Source of the DNA: Pseudahrensia aquimaris
GTDB taxonomy: Bacteria; Pseudomonadota; Alphaproteobacteria; Rhizobiales; Rhizobiaceae
Assembly: GCF_042676045.1 (NCBI RefSeq)
Contig: NZ_JBHTJV010000025.1
Span: 195,618-259,617 of the forward strand
Length of the DNA: 64,000 nt
Reading direction: 5' to 3'
The notes under the pieces were generated by a model. The model was not told where the DNA came from, made no database searches, and saw nothing but the letters and a program-made list of their open reading frames with translations. Positions 51,547 to 60,326 of the stretch are shown one piece after another (within the stretch, counting starts at the first letter, position 1; each line of letters opens with the position of its first letter). The translations under genes were made by a program, and so were the position numbers.

Positions 51547-51640
51547 TGTCATTTTTATTGGTCAGCTGCGTATGTGTCAAGTTTATTGGACACTTGAAAA
51601 TGTATCTATGACTTGTCAACAATGTCAAGAATGCTTGACG
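51547..51640. promoter_or_regulatory. PpsR/CrtJ sites in the bchF/aerR divergent promoter
   Basis: One perfect TGT-N12-ACA (51575-51592) is flanked by two single-mismatch sites: TGT-N12-TCA (51547-51564) and TGT-N12-ACG (51623-51640). The first two are offset by 28 nt. They control the largest transcript of the cluster and the aerR-ppsR pair on the other side, implying feedback control. Confidence 0.82.
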
Positions 51641-51667
51641 TAATGATTTATAAAGCGCACAAAGGGA

Positions 51668-52525
51668 GTGTCCGAAGGGGAGCTCGGAAAATTGAATTCC
51701 GAATGTCGCATTTGCGGCGAGCGAGGCCCAATGAAGGACGAAAGGCTTCTGTCCGTTACACGAGACGCAATCCGGTCGACGGTGCGTGGTCGTATCGTGC
51801 CGGACTTGCTAAGGTCGCATATGGGAAGAAACGATCCGAAAAAGGCTGCGAATGAAAATGTCAGCCACCACGGCGAAATAAGCCAGGGAGAGCTTGATCG
51901 CTTTGTTCAAACGCTGCTCCATAAATCGGAGGCGGACGCAGCAGCGACTTTCGAGCATTTGTTTGAATCGGGAATAAGCGTCGATACTCTTTTTTCGTCT
52001 CTTTTAGCTCCTGCAGCTATCGAGCTTGGCGAGATGTGGTGTGACGATACGGTGAACTTTGGTGATGTCACTTTGGGCGTTTCCACACTTCACCAGATTT
52101 TGCGGCGCAACGGGCATCGTTTGAATGTTGAGCTGGTTGCCGACAATCACGAGCTTTCTGTGCTCGTGACGCCGATGCCGGAAGAGTTTCACATATTCGG
52201 CTTGGCGATGGTGGAAGAATATTTCAAAGCGGCCCGCTGGCAGGTGCTTTCCGGGTTTGACATGCGGGAACGCGATTTGGTCGATACGGTTGGCCATGAA
52301 CAGTTGGATGTGGTGGGGCTTTCAGTTGCCACCGTGAACGAGATCGAGAATGCGAACAAATTGATCACGCGAGTGCGTTCGAGCAGTCGCAGGAACGATT
52401 TGAAAGTCATCGTCGGAGGTGCAGCGTTTGCTGCGGGCGGTGGAGACTGGAAATCAACGGGGGCCGATGGTTTTGCCCCGGATGCGATTTCTGCGGTGCA
52501 GGTCGCGTTTGATCTGTGTAGGTAA
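51668..52525 (+). CDS. aerR: AerR/PpaA cobalamin-binding antirepressor
   Basis: 285 residues with a GTG start at 51668 (AAAGGGA directly before; the ATG at 51731 is an alternative). The C-terminal half is a short-chain B12-binding domain: GEMWCDDTVNFGDVTLGVSTLHQILRR (about 120-146), VTPMPEEFHIFGLAMVEEYF (around 165-185) and VVGLSVATVNEIENAN. The His in EFHIFG is a candidate cobalamin ligand; this is inferred from position only. AerR/PpaA bind PpsR/CrtJ and relieve repression in light. The gene lies immediately upstream of ppsR, as in Rhodobacter. Confidence 0.92.
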   Translation: MSEGELGKLNSECRICGERGPMKDERLLSVTRDAIRSTVRGRIVPDLLRSHMGRNDPKKAANENVSHHGEISQGELDRFVQTLLHKSEADAAATFEHLFESGISVDTLFSSLLAPAAIELGEMWCDDTVNFGDVTLGVSTLHQILRRNGHRLNVELVADNHELSVLVTPMPEEFHIFGLAMVEEYFKAARWQVLSGFDMRERDLVDTVGHEQLDVVGLSVATVNEIENANKLITRVRSSSRRNDLKVIVGGAAFAAGGGDWKSTGADGFAPDAISAVQVAFDLCR

Positions 52526-52715
52526 GTGACTAAGGCCGTTTCCCGACGCGAACAGATAATTGAGTTTCGGTTTATGGGCTTGCAGACGAGACGAGGACTG
52601 GATGGAGCCGCGTGAATATGCGTGAACCTGTTCGCTACGGAGCCAGAATCGCTATGGTGCGACTGGCGCAGATAATGTCCGTGAGGGAGCACGGGCTGTC
52701 AGAGGAGCTGACCCA

Positions 52716-54137
52716 TTGGACGACCGCGTTTCAAACTCGGCGGAAATGAAGTTCTCATCGCCACATCGGCATTTTGAGTCTCTCCCTCCCCAAAATGCTG
52801 CCGAAATTCTCGCTGCGGCTGCAGATGTAACTCTTGTTATCTCTCCCGAAGGAGAAGTGGTTGATGCTGCCTTCGGCACAACCACTCTCTACGAAGCTGG
52901 TGGGCGCTCTTGGGTGAACCGACCGCTTAAAGATCTCGTCACAGCCGAGTGTTTCGGCAAGATTGATGCGATGATCGAAGAGGCGCACAAGGGCAAGCCG
53001 ATCCGGGCGCGTGAAATCAACCATCTGATGCCCGATGGCGATGATGTGCCTGTGCGCTATTCTGCAGCACGTATCGCAGACAACAACCACGTCATTCTTT
53101 TTGGTCGTGATATTTCGCGCATAGCGTCACTGCAGCAAAAACTGATGAATTCGCAGCTTTCGATTGAACGCGAGTTTTCGCGATTGCGAGCAGCTGAGAG
53201 CCGCTATCGTACGCTTTTCCAGCTTTCTGATATGCCGCAGATTGTCGTTGATGCAGCCAGTTTGCGTGTGACTGATGTAAACGAAGCCGCGCGGCAGATG
53301 CTGGGGCATGGGCAAGTTCGTTGTGAGGGCTCAAAAGTTCTGTCGTTGTTCGATTCGGTAAACAGCGAAGTGCTGCACAAGCTGCTGCTGGCTGCTGTTG
53401 AGGATAGCAACGAAGATGCGGTTGAAATCGCTCTGCGCAATGGTGATGTGTTGTCAATCGGACTGTCGTTGTTTCGCGAAGACCGCAAAAACTATTTGCT
53501 AATGCGTCTTGGCGTGAAGGGCATGGAAATACAGCCAGCGTCGTCTTTCTCACGCCGCACATTCCTTGAGATGATTGATACGATGTCGGATGCGATGGTT
53601 GTCGCCGACGCTAACCGTCAGATCGTCGCGGTTAATCCCGCATTCGTGGATATGTTCCATCTCAAGAGTGCAAAAGACGCTGAGGGTGTCTTGATCGATA
53701 ATTGGTTTGAGCGGCCTAATGTGGATTGCAATGTGCTGATGGCCAATGTGCGCGAGCATGGTCTGGTGAAGCGTTTTGCTACGGTCATGCGCGGTGCTTA
53801 CGGTCAGACGGAAAATGTTGAAATCGCGGCTTGTGTCGTACGCAAAGAGGGCGATCCTCTTTTCGGCTTCGCTATCAGGCCTATGTCCAGTTCCATCATG
53901 ATGGCTGAGACCGATGATAGCGCCACAACACGCTCGGATGAGCAGATCACGAATCTTGTTGGTCACATGCCCCTGAAGGACATTGTTCGCGAGACGACCG
54001 ATATGATCGAAAAATTATGCATCGACACGGCCCTTGAACTGACGCGCGGCAACCGTGCGTCAGCCGCGCAGATGCTGGGCCTTTCCCGCCAAAGCCTTTA
54101 TGCCAAGCTGGATAAAGGGCGCAGCGACAAGGGCTGA
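52716..54137 (+). CDS. ppsR: transcriptional repressor PpsR/CrtJ
   Basis: 473 residues from a TTG at 52716 with AGAGGAG 8 nt upstream; an ATG at 52746 is possible. It has an N-terminal PAS-like domain (about 25-145), a Q-linker-like helix (QQKLMNSQLSIEREFSRLRAAE), two PAS domains (about 165-285 and 290-405), and a C-terminal Fis-type helix-turn-helix (NRASAAQMLGLSRQSLYAKL). The Cys in IEKLCIDTALEL just before the helix-turn-helix corresponds by context to the redox Cys of the Rhodobacter protein. PpsR represses bch, crt and puc genes aerobically. Its presumed sites occur throughout the window. The 190 nt before it hold no clear gene. Confidence 0.95.
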   Translation: MDDRVSNSAEMKFSSPHRHFESLPPQNAAEILAAAADVTLVISPEGEVVDAAFGTTTLYEAGGRSWVNRPLKDLVTAECFGKIDAMIEEAHKGKPIRAREINHLMPDGDDVPVRYSAARIADNNHVILFGRDISRIASLQQKLMNSQLSIEREFSRLRAAESRYRTLFQLSDMPQIVVDAASLRVTDVNEAARQMLGHGQVRCEGSKVLSLFDSVNSEVLHKLLLAAVEDSNEDAVEIALRNGDVLSIGLSLFREDRKNYLLMRLGVKGMEIQPASSFSRRTFLEMIDTMSDAMVVADANRQIVAVNPAFVDMFHLKSAKDAEGVLIDNWFERPNVDCNVLMANVREHGLVKRFATVMRGAYGQTENVEIAACVVRKEGDPLFGFAIRPMSSSIMMAETDDSATTRSDEQITNLVGHMPLKDIVRETTDMIEKLCIDTALELTRGNRASAAQMLGLSRQSLYAKLDKGRSDKG

Positions 54138-54139
54138 CC

Positions 54140-54183
54140 TGTCCGATTGTGTAGACAGTCAATTGTGTAAAGTTTAATTGACA
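54140..54183 (+). promoter_or_regulatory. tandem PpsR/CrtJ sites upstream of bchG
   Basis: Two perfect TGT-N12-ACA sites at 54140-54157 and 54166-54183, offset by 26 nt. They start 2 nt after the ppsR stop and lie 31-74 nt before the bchG ATG. Confidence 0.87.
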
Positions 54184-54213
54184 TAGTTTGCTGGCGCTTT
54201 TAACGTCAGCTTC

Positions 54214-55167
54214 ATGAGTTCTGCATCTCCATCCACAGCACCGCGCTCAAGCGCAACTGCGGCACGTTATCCGCATCCTGCTGCTGTCCTGGAATTGCTC
54301 AAGCCAATCACCTGGTTTCCCCCAATGTGGGCGTTTATGTGCGGAGTGGTATCGGCTGGTATCGCCTTTGAGGGGCGTTATCTGATGATTTTGGGAGGCA
54401 TTGTTCTCGCCGGACCTCTGGTCTGCGCAATGAGCCAGGCCATCAACGATTGGCACGACCGCCACGTGGACGCGATCAACGAGCCTGAGCGACCGATACC
54501 TTCCGGTCGCGTGCCGGGGCAGTGGGGTTTGTATATCGCTGGTGTTTGGACATTGCTGTCGCTGGCGTTGGCATCTCTGTTTGGCTTTTGGGTGGTTGTC
54601 GCAACCTTGGTCGGCCTTGTTTTGGCATGGGCATACAGCGCCCCACCATTGCGGCTGAAGGAAAACGGTTGGTACGGGAACGCCGCTGTTGCCATTTGCT
54701 ACGAGGGGCTGGCCTGGTTCACAGGCGCTGCGATCATGGTGGGTGGTCTGCCAGATTGGCGCATTATCGTGCTGGCCGCGCTCTATAGCGCCGGTGCCCA
54801 CGGCATCATGACTCTCAACGATTTCAAGTCCATTTCCGGCGATCGGCAGATGGGCGTGCGCACGATTCCAGTGCAAATCGGCGCAGACAGCGCGGCCAAG
54901 CTGGCGAGCGTTGTCATGGCACTTCCGCAAGTGGTTGTGATTGGCCTTCTGCTTTCCTGGGGCCTGCAAGTTCATGCGGCACTGGTCTGTGGCCTTCTGT
55001 TGGCGCAGCTCTGGTTGATGAAGAAATACCTCATGGATGAGGTCAACCTGCTGCTGCACCCCAAAAAAATTGCGGCCATATATAACGGCACCGGCACAAC
55101 ACTCTATGTGCTGGGAATGTTGGTAAGCGCCTTTGGCATTGGTTCGTTGCTGAGCGGAGGAGCTTGA
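54214..55167 (+). CDS. bchG: bacteriochlorophyll synthase (geranylgeranyl transferase)
   Basis: 317 residues, UbiA-family prenyltransferase with about eight or nine membrane spans. The diphosphate-binding Asp motif is NDWHDRHVDAINEPERPIPSG (around 88-108). The second Asp-containing loop is LNDFKSISGDRQMGV (about 201-215). It attaches the geranylgeranyl tail from CrtE product to bacteriochlorophyllide a. Followed by a pucC-like gene 2 nt after its stop and by bchP, the reductase of the tail. Confidence 0.96.
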   Translation: MSSASPSTAPRSSATAARYPHPAAVLELLKPITWFPPMWAFMCGVVSAGIAFEGRYLMILGGIVLAGPLVCAMSQAINDWHDRHVDAINEPERPIPSGRVPGQWGLYIAGVWTLLSLALASLFGFWVVVATLVGLVLAWAYSAPPLRLKENGWYGNAAVAICYEGLAWFTGAAIMVGGLPDWRIIVLAALYSAGAHGIMTLNDFKSISGDRQMGVRTIPVQIGADSAAKLASVVMALPQVVVIGLLLSWGLQVHAALVCGLLLAQLWLMKKYLMDEVNLLLHPKKIAAIYNGTGTTLYVLGMLVSAFGIGSLLSGGA

Positions 55168-55169
55168 GC

Positions 55170-56534
55170 ATGGCTGATCGCGCTCCGCAGGCTCCGCTTT
55201 CATGGTTCGGTATTTTCCGCCTTGGGCTGGTGCAGACTGCGCTGGGTGCAATCGTTATTCTGACCACCTCGGTGTTGAACCGGATCATGGTTGTTGAATA
55301 CGCGCTTCCAGCGGTTTTGCCTGGTGCGCTGGTTGGTTTTCACTATGCCGTGCAAATGTCGCGTCCGCGCTGGGGTTATGGCTCCGATATGGGCGGACGG
55401 CGCACGCGCTGGATTATCGGTGGCATGGCTATTCTTGCCATTGGTGGCGCGTTGGCTGCGTTGGCAACTGCATGGATGGCAACCCAGTTCTGGCCTGCAC
55501 TGGCTCTCGCCATCATCGCTTTTGCCCTAATTGGGGTGGGCGTCGGCGCTTGTGGCACATCGCTGCTGGCTTTACTTGCTACCCGCGTGGCGCCCACGCG
55601 ACGGCCTGCTGCGGCCTCGATTGTTTGGATCATGATGATTGCCGGGTTTGTGGTCACTGCGGCCACCGCCGGTGCGCAGTTGGATCCGTATTCGCCGCAG
55701 CGGCTTGTCGCGGTTTGTACCGTTGTCTCGGTTGTCGCCTTCATTGTTGCGTGCATCGCGGTTGCAGGCATTGAGGGACAGGCGGATACGGTGCCCGAAC
55801 ACATTCAAAAACAGCGGGAAAAACCGGCCTTCTGGGAAGTATTTCGTGAAGTGTGGGATGAGCCGAAGGCACGTCATTTCACAATTTTCGTCTTTGTTTC
55901 CATGCTGGCTTATAGCGCTCAGGATTTGATATTGGAGCCGTTTGCAGGATTGGTCTTTGAATTCACCCCCGGCGAATCCACCCAACTGGCCAGCGTGCAG
56001 CACGGTGGCGTGATGGCCGGCATGATCGTGGTCGCCATCTGCGGCAGTGCTATAGGTGGGCGTGTGCTCGGCTCTATGCGCTTTTGGGCTGTTGGTGGTT
56101 GTTTGGCCTCGGCGTTGGCATTTGCCGGTTTGGCAATGGCCGCCCAAGTGGGCGAAGCATGGCCGCTGCTGCTCAATACTTTTGCTCTTGGCGTTGCCAA
56201 TGGCGCGTTTGCCGTGGCTGCCATCGGTTCGATGATGGGATTAGCGACTGACGGGCGGGGTCAGCGCGAAGGCACACGGATGGGCATTTGGGGCGCGTCG
56301 CAAGCGATCGCGTTTGGCCTTGGTGGCTTCTTGGGCACGGTCGCTGTGGATATTGCCCGCGCCTCGCTGAGCGACGACGCACTCGCCTACGCAATAGTAT
56401 TCACGGTCGAAGGGGCGTTGTTCGTCCTTTCCGCTTTCATAGCGCTGAAAGTAGCACCATGTGCTGCGCTTGGCGAAGGGGCGCGTGAGCATGGGGCGCC
56501 AAACAGAAATCTTGGCCTGCAAGCGGCCGAATAG
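55170..56534 (+). CDS. PucC-like BCD-family major facilitator between bchG and bchP
   Basis: 454 residues from the ATG at 55170 (GCGGAGGAGC upstream; a TTG at 55164 overlaps the bchG stop). About twelve membrane spans. It is a relative of LhaA/PucC: SVLNRIMVVEYALPAVLPGALVGFHYAVQMSRPRWGYGSD near 32-71. The corresponding orf428-type gene sits between bchG and bchP in Rhodobacter and is thought to help deliver pigment to antenna complexes; its exact role is unproven. bchP follows after 11 nt. Confidence 0.9.
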   Translation: MADRAPQAPLSWFGIFRLGLVQTALGAIVILTTSVLNRIMVVEYALPAVLPGALVGFHYAVQMSRPRWGYGSDMGGRRTRWIIGGMAILAIGGALAALATAWMATQFWPALALAIIAFALIGVGVGACGTSLLALLATRVAPTRRPAAASIVWIMMIAGFVVTAATAGAQLDPYSPQRLVAVCTVVSVVAFIVACIAVAGIEGQADTVPEHIQKQREKPAFWEVFREVWDEPKARHFTIFVFVSMLAYSAQDLILEPFAGLVFEFTPGESTQLASVQHGGVMAGMIVVAICGSAIGGRVLGSMRFWAVGGCLASALAFAGLAMAAQVGEAWPLLLNTFALGVANGAFAVAAIGSMMGLATDGRGQREGTRMGIWGASQAIAFGLGGFLGTVAVDIARASLSDDALAYAIVFTVEGALFVLSAFIALKVAPCAALGEGAREHGAPNRNLGLQAAE

Positions 56535-56545
56535 GGAGCCAAACA

Positions 56546-57763
56546 ATGGCATACACTCCAAACTCCTCTGCCCCGAAAGCCGACTTTGATGTCATAGTCG
56601 TTGGTGGCGGCCCTTCCGGCGCGACTGCAGCCAACGATTTGGCAGCCAAAGGCCACAGCGTTTTGTTGCTTGATCGGGCAGGGCGCATCAAACCATGCGG
56701 TGGCGCTATTCCGCCTCGTTGTATCGAAGACTTCGAAATTCCCGATGAACTCATCTGCGCACGTATCCGTTCGGCTCGGATGATTTCGCCCAAGAACAAA
56801 GCTGTCGATATGCCCATCGAGAACGGTTTTGTCGGTATGGTGAACCGTGAGACGTTTGACGAGTGGTTGCGGGAACGGGCTGAGAAGACAGGCGCAGAAC
56901 GCCGCGTTGGCACATTCGTCCGTCTTGAGCGCAATGAGGCGGACCAGCCGGTTGCTGTCTATACTGATGCGGAAGGTGCTGAGGCTCGTGCATCGACCAA
57001 ATTGCTTATCGGCGCTGACGGTGCAAAATCGAAGGTGCTGAAGCAAGGCTTGCCAAATGTAAAGCCAGCACCGTACGTTTTCGCCTATCACGAGATCATC
57101 AAAGCGCCGAAAGCCAATGGCGAAGCGCGTGCGAACTACGATCCAACGCGCTGCGATGTTTACTATCAGGGCCGTCTGTCGCCAGACTTTTACGCATGGG
57201 TCTTTCCCCATGGTGATACCGCCTCAATTGGCGTTGGCTCTGCCAAAAAAGGTTTTTCGCTTCGAGGAGCGGTGGCGGACTTGCGCCGTGATGCAGGCAT
57301 GGAAGAATCTGACCTTGTGCGCCACGAAGGTGCGCCCATTCCAATGAAACCTATCAAACGCTGGGACAATGGACGCGATGTGATTGTGACCGGTGATGCT
57401 GCTGGTGTCGTTGCTCCGGCTTCTGGCGAAGGCATTTACTACGCAATGGCGGGCGGCCGAATGGTGGCCGATGCCGTGCATATGACGCTCCTTACAGGCG
57501 AGGCAAAAGCGCTCGCTACGGCGCGACGGACGTTCATGAAAGAGCACGGCAAGGTGTTCTTCGTTCTCGGGCTGCTGCAATATTTCTGGTATGGCGGCGA
57601 TCGTCGTCGCGAGCGCTTTGTCAAAATCTGCGAAGATCCAGATGTGCAGCGTCTCACGTGGGAGAGCTATATGAACAAGCGTCTCGTCAAGCGCGAGCCG
57701 ATGGCTCACGTACGGGTATTTTTCAAAGACCTGTCGCATTTGCTCGGACTGGCAAAGACTTAA
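56546..57763 (+). CDS. bchP: geranylgeranyl reductase
   Basis: 405 residues. The FAD-binding motif is FDVIVVGGGPSGATAANDLA (about 13-32), and the typical CGGAIPPRC lies near 51-59. GDAAGVVAPASGEGIYYAMAGG (about 287-308) is the conserved FAD-contact region. It reduces the geranylgeranyl tail to phytyl. The gene has GGGAGCC upstream and ends 12 nt before a small membrane protein gene. Confidence 0.96.
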   Translation: MAYTPNSSAPKADFDVIVVGGGPSGATAANDLAAKGHSVLLLDRAGRIKPCGGAIPPRCIEDFEIPDELICARIRSARMISPKNKAVDMPIENGFVGMVNRETFDEWLRERAEKTGAERRVGTFVRLERNEADQPVAVYTDAEGAEARASTKLLIGADGAKSKVLKQGLPNVKPAPYVFAYHEIIKAPKANGEARANYDPTRCDVYYQGRLSPDFYAWVFPHGDTASIGVGSAKKGFSLRGAVADLRRDAGMEESDLVRHEGAPIPMKPIKRWDNGRDVIVTGDAAGVVAPASGEGIYYAMAGGRMVADAVHMTLLTGEAKALATARRTFMKEHGKVFFVLGLLQYFWYGGDRRRERFVKICEDPDVQRLTWESYMNKRLVKREPMAHVRVFFKDLSHLLGLAKT

Positions 57764-57775
57764 AGCGCTGTCTTT

Positions 57776-58042
57776 ATGACGTCGTTTCTAGACAGCCCTG
57801 CAATCGCGCTGTTTTTGCTTGGCTTTTTAGTGGTTGAAGGCTTGGGTCTGGCCTTTGTTTGGCAAAAATCACAGCGTGGTCTGCCGCCCGGCCAGATCAT
57901 CAGCTTTCTCGGTGCAGGTCTTGGTTTTGCAGCAGCGCTTTTTGTTGTGATGGCTGAGCTATCATCTCTGTACTTGGCAATTGCGCTGCTGATTGCTTTC
58001 ATTTTTCATGTTTGCGACATTGTTCAGCGCTGGCAGCGGTAG
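57776..58042 (+). CDS. small three-span membrane protein after bchP
   Basis: 88 residues with three hydrophobic segments (about 9-27, 42-60 and 63-80) joined by the polar loop WQKSQRGLPPGQ. The family is not recognised. It follows bchP by 12 nt on the same strand and is likely on the bchG-bchP transcript. A small gene in this place is seen in other photosynthesis clusters, but I know of no function. The C-terminus is basic (DIVQRWQR). Confidence 0.72.
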   Translation: MTSFLDSPAIALFLLGFLVVEGLGLAFVWQKSQRGLPPGQIISFLGAGLGFAAALFVVMAELSSLYLAIALLIAFIFHVCDIVQRWQR

Positions 58043-58279
58043 AATTGGTCGCAGACCTGTTTCTTAACATCGCCAAGTTCGTGTCTATAGTAGGGGTTGG
58101 AGGAACTTGCGCGTCGGACGTGCGAAAATCCCTGTGACATTTTTGGGTCGAGAAACTCGAAGAAATGGCTTCTGTTCAGGAACCATTCATAACCAAAAAC
58201 GTATTTGTCATGCGGGACACTATGGCGTAGAACGCCGCAAGAGCCCGAAACGTTGCTCGATCAACAAACGGAGAATTAT

Positions 58280-58759
58280 ATGTCCACTTTCATGAAACTC
58301 ACCAAAGCCAGCGTCTTGCTGGGCGGTTTTCTTCTCGCTGGCACCACTGGTGCCGTGGCGGAAGGCTATGCAGAGGGCGATGCTGCTGCGGGTGAGAAGG
58401 TTTTCAAGCGCTGCGCAAGCTGTCACATGGTCGGCCCTGATGCGAAAGCAAAAGTGGGCCCGCCACTGACAGCCGTATTTGGCCGCACGATGGGCGCATC
58501 TGAAGAATTTGAAGGCAAGTATGGCGACAGCCTTGTTGCTTTGGGTGCAACTGGAGCTGTTTGGACGCCGGAAGAAATGTTTGCCTACCTCGAAGATCCC
58601 CGCAAATATCTCCGTGCAAAGCTTGACGACAACAAAGCCAAATCGAAAATGGCTTTCAAACTCAAGAAGGACGATCAGCGCAATGATGTGATCGCCTACA
58701 TCAAGACGTTTTCGCCAGACTATAAAGAAGGCGAAGGTTCGACGACCGAGAGCAACTAA
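58280..58759 (+). CDS. cycA: periplasmic cytochrome c2
   Basis: 159 residues from the ATG at 58280, with CGGAGAA 7 nt upstream. A signal peptide is visible (about 1-27, hydrophobic SVLLGGFLLAGTTGAVA). The haem site is CASCHMVGPDAKAKVGPPL (starting about 48). The axial Met lies in KSKMAFKL (about 130-137). Length and insertions fit a large cytochrome c2. With no pufC in the puf operon, this is the probable electron donor to the photo-oxidised reaction centre. The 237 nt upstream carry its promoter; I find no clear PpsR site in them. A bidirectional terminator follows. Confidence 0.93.
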   Translation: MSTFMKLTKASVLLGGFLLAGTTGAVAEGYAEGDAAAGEKVFKRCASCHMVGPDAKAKVGPPLTAVFGRTMGASEEFEGKYGDSLVALGATGAVWTPEEMFAYLEDPRKYLRAKLDDNKAKSKMAFKLKKDDQRNDVIAYIKTFSPDYKEGEGSTTESN

Positions 58760-58785
58760 GCCTCACGTCGAAGACGGAGACTTTG

Positions 58786-58819
58786 GAGACGGACCGACTT
58801 TGTCGATCCGTCTCTTTTT
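58786..58819. terminator. terminator between cycA and the convergent P450 gene
   Basis: Stem GAGACGGACCGAC (58786-58798) / GTCGATCCGTCTC (58802-58814), 13 bp with one C-A mismatch, a 3-nt loop and a T run. It lies between two convergent stops, so it may serve both strands. Confidence 0.88.
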
Positions 58820-58822
58820 GTT

Positions 58823-60241
58823 TTAGCGTCGCTTAGCACGCATCATAATTTGCTCTGCTGGCCGGGTGGTCAATCGAGCGACGGGGCGCACTGTGTCAGG
58901 TGAATCGATTGTGAAATCAAACATTTGTGCCAAGCGGCTGAGAATGAGAGTCGCCTCAATGGTTGCAAAGTTTGCACCCACGCAAACTCTCGGACCCAGG
59001 CCGAACGGCATGTAGGTGTTGGGTATAATCTCGCTTTCGCGATGAGGCATGAAACGTTCTGCGTCGAATTGGTCCGGGTTTTTCCAATAGTCTTGATGGC
59101 GATGGATCACCCAAGGCGCAATCATGATCATTGCGCCTTTCTTGATCTTCTTCTTTCCGATCATGGTCGCTTCCGCCGCTACCCGGGGAATGAATGTAAT
59201 GGGTGGGTATAGCCGCAGACATTCTTTGAAAACCGAGCGCGTGAAAGTGAGATCCCGGATGTGCTGAAAGCCAATTGGTTCGCCGCCTGTGATGACTTCA
59301 GTTTCCTCCCGTATGCGCTGCAAAACCTGCGGCTGCGTGGCGAGTACATAAAAGCCCCATGTGAGGGCGCTCGCCGTGGTTTCGTGCCCCGCTAGAAAGA
59401 AAACACCCAATTGGTCGATCAGCTCTTTGCGCGTAAAGCCTTCGCCGGTTGCGCCATCGCGGGCTGCTATAATGTCGGTGGCGATGTCTTCGAAACCGGC
59501 ACCTTTTCTCATATGCGTATCGACCAACTCGCCAATGTGATGTCGAATGTTCTCGCAAGCTTCCAGCACATGCGCCTGATGGGGAATGTCGCTCCACGCC
59601 GGTTCGATGATTAGCTTCATGATCTCAACATGAGCCACGCTGCGCTCAAAGACGGTGAAGGCTTCAAACACGTCTTTGGCCGTGGAAGATGCGAGCGGTG
59701 TGGAGAAAACCGTACGGCAGATGATGTCGGCCGTCAGGTGGCTCATTGCCATATCGAGCGAGAATTCTTCACCGCTTCTGGCATGTTCATTGATGACGTC
59801 GACATAATCCTCGACCGACACCTGCATCGATTCGAACGCCTTGGATAATTTCATGTGGTTGAAAGCTGGTGCCACCATAGCGCGCTGTTTGCGCCAGGTG
59901 TCGCCAGACGAGACGAAAATCGAATCGCCCACCAGCGGCGCCAACGCCCCTACCATCAAATCGCTCTTTGGATAGATGTCTGTCGGGTCGGTCAGTATAG
60001 ACCGCACGGTATCTGCGTCGTTGATGATTATGATTGAGCGGCGCGAGTAGCCCAGATTGCCGATCTTCATGCTGTAGGCCTGTTTGGGAAGCAGCCCCAG
60101 CAGATTGCTGTCGCGGGTTATTCCGGCGCGCAGAAGTGCTGCCAGCGGACCGAGAGACTTTGGTCTTGGTGGTGTGAACAGGGGGCAGTGCGTTGGTTGG
60201 GCTTCTGTTGCATCTTCTGCGCCCACGGGCTTCAAATTCAT
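58823..60241 (-). CDS. cytochrome P450 at the edge of the photosynthesis cluster
   Basis: 472 residues. All P450 landmarks are present: I-helix oxygen-binding FFLAGHETTASALTWG (about 290-305), ExxR in KECLRLYPP (about 352-360) and the haem-ligand loop FGLGPRVCVGANFA (about 420-433). The KKGAMIMIAPWVIHRHQDYWKNPDQF region resembles the CYP4/CYP97/CYP110-like group more than soluble camphor-type enzymes. No reductase is fused. The substrate is unknown; hydroxylation of a carotenoid or fatty acid is a guess from the location. A one-mismatch PpsR site lies 5 nt upstream of the start. Confidence 0.92.
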   Translation of the reverse strand: MNLKPVGAEDATEAQPTHCPLFTPPRPKSLGPLAALLRAGITRDSNLLGLLPKQAYSMKIGNLGYSRRSIIIINDADTVRSILTDPTDIYPKSDLMVGALAPLVGDSIFVSSGDTWRKQRAMVAPAFNHMKLSKAFESMQVSVEDYVDVINEHARSGEEFSLDMAMSHLTADIICRTVFSTPLASSTAKDVFEAFTVFERSVAHVEIMKLIIEPAWSDIPHQAHVLEACENIRHHIGELVDTHMRKGAGFEDIATDIIAARDGATGEGFTRKELIDQLGVFFLAGHETTASALTWGFYVLATQPQVLQRIREETEVITGGEPIGFQHIRDLTFTRSVFKECLRLYPPITFIPRVAAEATMIGKKKIKKGAMIMIAPWVIHRHQDYWKNPDQFDAERFMPHRESEIIPNTYMPFGLGPRVCVGANFATIEATLILSRLAQMFDFTIDSPDTVRPVARLTTRPAEQIMMRAKRR

Positions 60242-60246
60242 ATGAA

Positions 60247-60268
60247 TGTCAGGCTATATTGACGTCAA
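60247..60268. promoter_or_regulatory. PpsR-like site and palindrome in the P450 divergent promoter
   Basis: TGT-N12-ACG at 60247-60264 (one mismatch to TGT-N12-ACA) overlaps a perfect 10-bp palindrome TTGACGTCAA (60259-60268). It is the only strong symmetry between the P450 start (60241) and the membrane protein start (60327). Confidence 0.5.
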
Positions 60269-60326
60269 CATAAGCATACAGTTGCTGCCACGCATCGCAA
60301 GCGACACGGGCCGCTCCGAGGAATTG

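Noticed and set aside
54247..55251. 334-codon minus-strand open frame opposite bchG
   Set aside because: Antisense to a clear membrane prenyltransferase; His/Gln-rich product with no domain.
58043..58279. Search for a PpsR or FNR-type site upstream of cytochrome c2
   Set aside because: TGT and ACA triplets occur (TGTCATGCGGGACA) but with an 8-nt spacer, not 12. No TTGAT-N4-ATCAA-like FNR site was convincing here or at hemA, puf or bchF.
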